From contig JAGQTV010000039.1 of assembly GCA_020438845.1 (NCBI GenBank), forward strand, positions 62,001 through 126,000: DNA of 64,000 nt, read 5' to 3'. The position numbers were made by a program, and so were the translations under genes. The stretch is from Mycobacterium sp. Its GTDB lineage: Bacteria > Actinomycetota > Actinomycetes > Mycobacteriales > Mycobacteriaceae. The notes beneath the pieces were generated by a model. The model searched no databases and was not told the origin of the DNA. It worked only from the letters and a program-made list of their open reading frames with translations. Positions 62,425 through 64,000 of this stretch are shown in pieces; the stretch's first letter is position 1; every line of letters starts with the position of its first letter.

Positions 62425-63960
62425 ATGCTTGAGGTATGCGAGGTCGGTAACAAGGTCAGCAAAGAGGACTACAAGGCCGAGGTTCCCGAACTCAGGGTGA
62501 AATTGATCAACGCCCAGTACGACCTTCGTGATGCCGACTTCCCGGTGATCATCTGGATCGCCGGAGACGATCGCCTGGCCGCCAACGCTTTGGTGAACCG
62601 ACTCAATGAGTGGTTCGATTCGCGGTTCATCGGCACCCGCGTCTTCGCCGAGCGCACCGAGGAGGAAAGTCAAAGGCCGCAATTGTGGCGGCTCTGGCGA
62701 TCGCTTCCGCCGAAGGGGGCGGCGTCCTTCTTCGTGGGAGGACTGATGCGCGCGGCAAGCCAGCTCGCTGAGGGCGAACTCACCCAGGCGGAGTTTTCCG
62801 CATGGCTGAGCCACATCGCCCGCATGCAGGAAGCTCTTGTCGACGACGGTGCGCTTGTTCTGAAGTTTTTCCTGCACACCCCGGCGAAGGTGCAGAAGAA
62901 GAAGCTCCGGGAGGCCCAAAAGCACCCGGAGCGCGGCTGGCAGGTGGACAAGCGCGACTGGGCGGCATTGGACACGCTGGGACCGGTGCTGCCGATCGCC
63001 GAACGCATGCTGCGCGAGACCAGCGCGCCCGGAGCGCCGTGGACCATCGTGGAGTCAACCGACGAACGCTACCGCGATCTGACGGTAGCCCGGACAATCC
63101 TGGCTGCCATCACCGCGCGGATGGCAGAACCCACCAAGCCGTCCACCCCATCCGTTGCCGAATCGGTGTTCGGAGAGTTCGACGAAGAGGCCAACGTGCT
63201 TTCCGGCGTTGATCTTTCGAAAACCATGAGCCGCGAGCAATACCGCAGAGCACTGGCCAAGGAACAGGCCCGCCTGCACGATTTGTCGATTGAGGCCCGC
63301 AAGCGGGGCGTCAGCACGGTGCTGGCATTCGAGGGCTGGGACGCCGCGGGGAAGGGCGGTGTCATCCGTCGCATCACGGCCGCTCTGGAGGCCGGCGACT
63401 TCGGGGTGATCCCGGTGGCCGCCCCGAGCCAAGAGGAGCGGAAGTTCCACTATCTGTGGCGGTTCTGGCGCGACCTGCCACCGGCGGGCAAGTTCGTCAT
63501 CTTCGACCGCACCTGGTACGGCCGGGTGCTGGTGGAGCGGCTCGAAGGCTTCGCAACGATGGCAGAGTGGCAAAGGGCTTTCGACGAGATCAACGACTTC
63601 GAGAGCCAACTGGTCGAACGCGGCCTTTACGTTGCGAAGTTCTGGTTGCACATTTCCCAGGAAGAGCAGCTCGCGCGGTTCAAAGCCCGTGAAGAGACCC
63701 CGTACAAGAAGCACAAGATCACCGAAGAGGACTACCGCAACCGCGAGCGGTGGCACGACTACGTCAAGGCCGTCGACCAGATGATCCTGCGGACGGCCTC
63801 CGACGGTGCAAAGTGGCACGTCATTCCTGCCAACGACAAGTACTTCGCACGCGTGGCGACGCTGAAGGCGATCAACAAGGGCCTGGCTCGCACGCTGCGT
63901 CAGACGCCAGCCGGACCACCGCGATCGGCCGACCTCGCGAGCCGGCCTGCCCCGAACTGA
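62425..63960 (+). CDS. Polyphosphate:AMP phosphotransferase, two PPK2 domains
   Basis: A 511-residue class II PPK2 (PAP) converting AMP to ADP with polyphosphate. The C-terminal domain (about 265-490) is intact: Walker A FEGWDAAGKGG, FDRTWYGRVLVER as Walker B and lid, and EEDYRNRERW. The N-terminal domain (about 20-240) keeps the fold but has AGDDRLAAN and FFVGGLMRAAS in place of these motifs, so it is probably inactive. ATG 62425; an in-frame start 9 codons later is possible. 63961-64000 shows nothing. Confidence 0.88.
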   Translation: MLEVCEVGNKVSKEDYKAEVPELRVKLINAQYDLRDADFPVIIWIAGDDRLAANALVNRLNEWFDSRFIGTRVFAERTEEESQRPQLWRLWRSLPPKGAASFFVGGLMRAASQLAEGELTQAEFSAWLSHIARMQEALVDDGALVLKFFLHTPAKVQKKKLREAQKHPERGWQVDKRDWAALDTLGPVLPIAERMLRETSAPGAPWTIVESTDERYRDLTVARTILAAITARMAEPTKPSTPSVAESVFGEFDEEANVLSGVDLSKTMSREQYRRALAKEQARLHDLSIEARKRGVSTVLAFEGWDAAGKGGVIRRITAALEAGDFGVIPVAAPSQEERKFHYLWRFWRDLPPAGKFVIFDRTWYGRVLVERLEGFATMAEWQRAFDEINDFESQLVERGLYVAKFWLHISQEEQLARFKAREETPYKKHKITEEDYRNRERWHDYVKAVDQMILRTASDGAKWHVIPANDKYFARVATLKAINKGLARTLRQTPAGPPRSADLASRPAPN

Positions 63961-64000
63961 GCCCGGTTACCGGAGTCATTTCTCGAAGTGAGGACGCCGG

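Overview
The window is a high-GC actinobacterial chromosome segment. Gene order and protein sequence point to a mycobacterium, probably a fast-growing Mycolicibacterium-type species. The order runs parallel to the Mycobacterium tuberculosis stretch from about Rv2410c to Rv2314c: alpha-E/transglutaminase pair, lepA, trehalase, subI-cysTWA, che1-cysH-sirA, hemW, hrcA-dnaJ2, rsmE, phoH, ybeY, era, recO, uppS, zur, glyS, dgt, dnaG, tRNA-Asn, ECF transporter, uspABC, tldD/tldE. These homology statements come from recalled family knowledge; no search was run.

Layout. 1-8.98 kb: a 5'-truncated alpha-E gene and its transglutaminase partner, an MBL-fold hydrolase, a CBS-domain protein behind tandem CRP-like sites, a PemK-like protein, lepA (apparently starting at ATC), a methanethiol methyltransferase-like membrane enzyme and a GH15 trehalase. 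9-16.7 kb: a sulfate-assimilation block with two divergently placed operons, subI-cysT-cysW-cysA-(Gly-rich lipoprotein) on + and sirA-cysH-sirohydrochlorin chelatase on -. Each is preceded by a short, apparently leaderless ORF ending in a Cys cluster, the hallmark of mycobacterial cysteine-responsive attenuators. 16.7-27.8 kb: hemW, the heat-shock repressor hrcA behind a degenerate CIRCE, dnaJ2, rsmE, then phoH-ybeY-corC-like-era and recO-uppS. PhoH is split by a 278-residue intein with class 3 (W-C-T) features. 28-37.6 kb: a PGRS-like Gly-rich exported protein without a PE domain, a lone Fur/Zur regulator, glyS, a TPM-domain membrane protein, dgt, dnaG and small membrane or secreted proteins.

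37.8-49.2 kb is an integrated element of about 11.3 kb in the 3' end of tRNA-Asn(GTT), bounded by a perfect 28-bp direct repeat. It carries a tyrosine integrase, a XRE-type repressor, an excisionase-like protein, a DUF2742-like protein, a RepA-type ATPase with iteron-like repeats in the 3' end of its gene, an HNH nuclease, large terminase, portal, MuF-like protein, scaffold, major capsid and one connector. It has no recognisable tail, lysis, small-terminase or protease gene. This is the layout of a capsid-forming phage satellite (compare phiRv1/phiRv2 and cf-PICIs), and it is the best candidate for a little-described system here.

49.2-64 kb: a small secreted protein, a bestrophin-like channel, an ECF transporter in which an S-like membrane domain is fused to two ATPases, its T component, the uspABC sugar importer, an orphan ATP-grasp protein, a beta-lactamase-fold hydrolase, TldD/TldE and a two-domain PPK2 (polyphosphate:AMP phosphotransferase).
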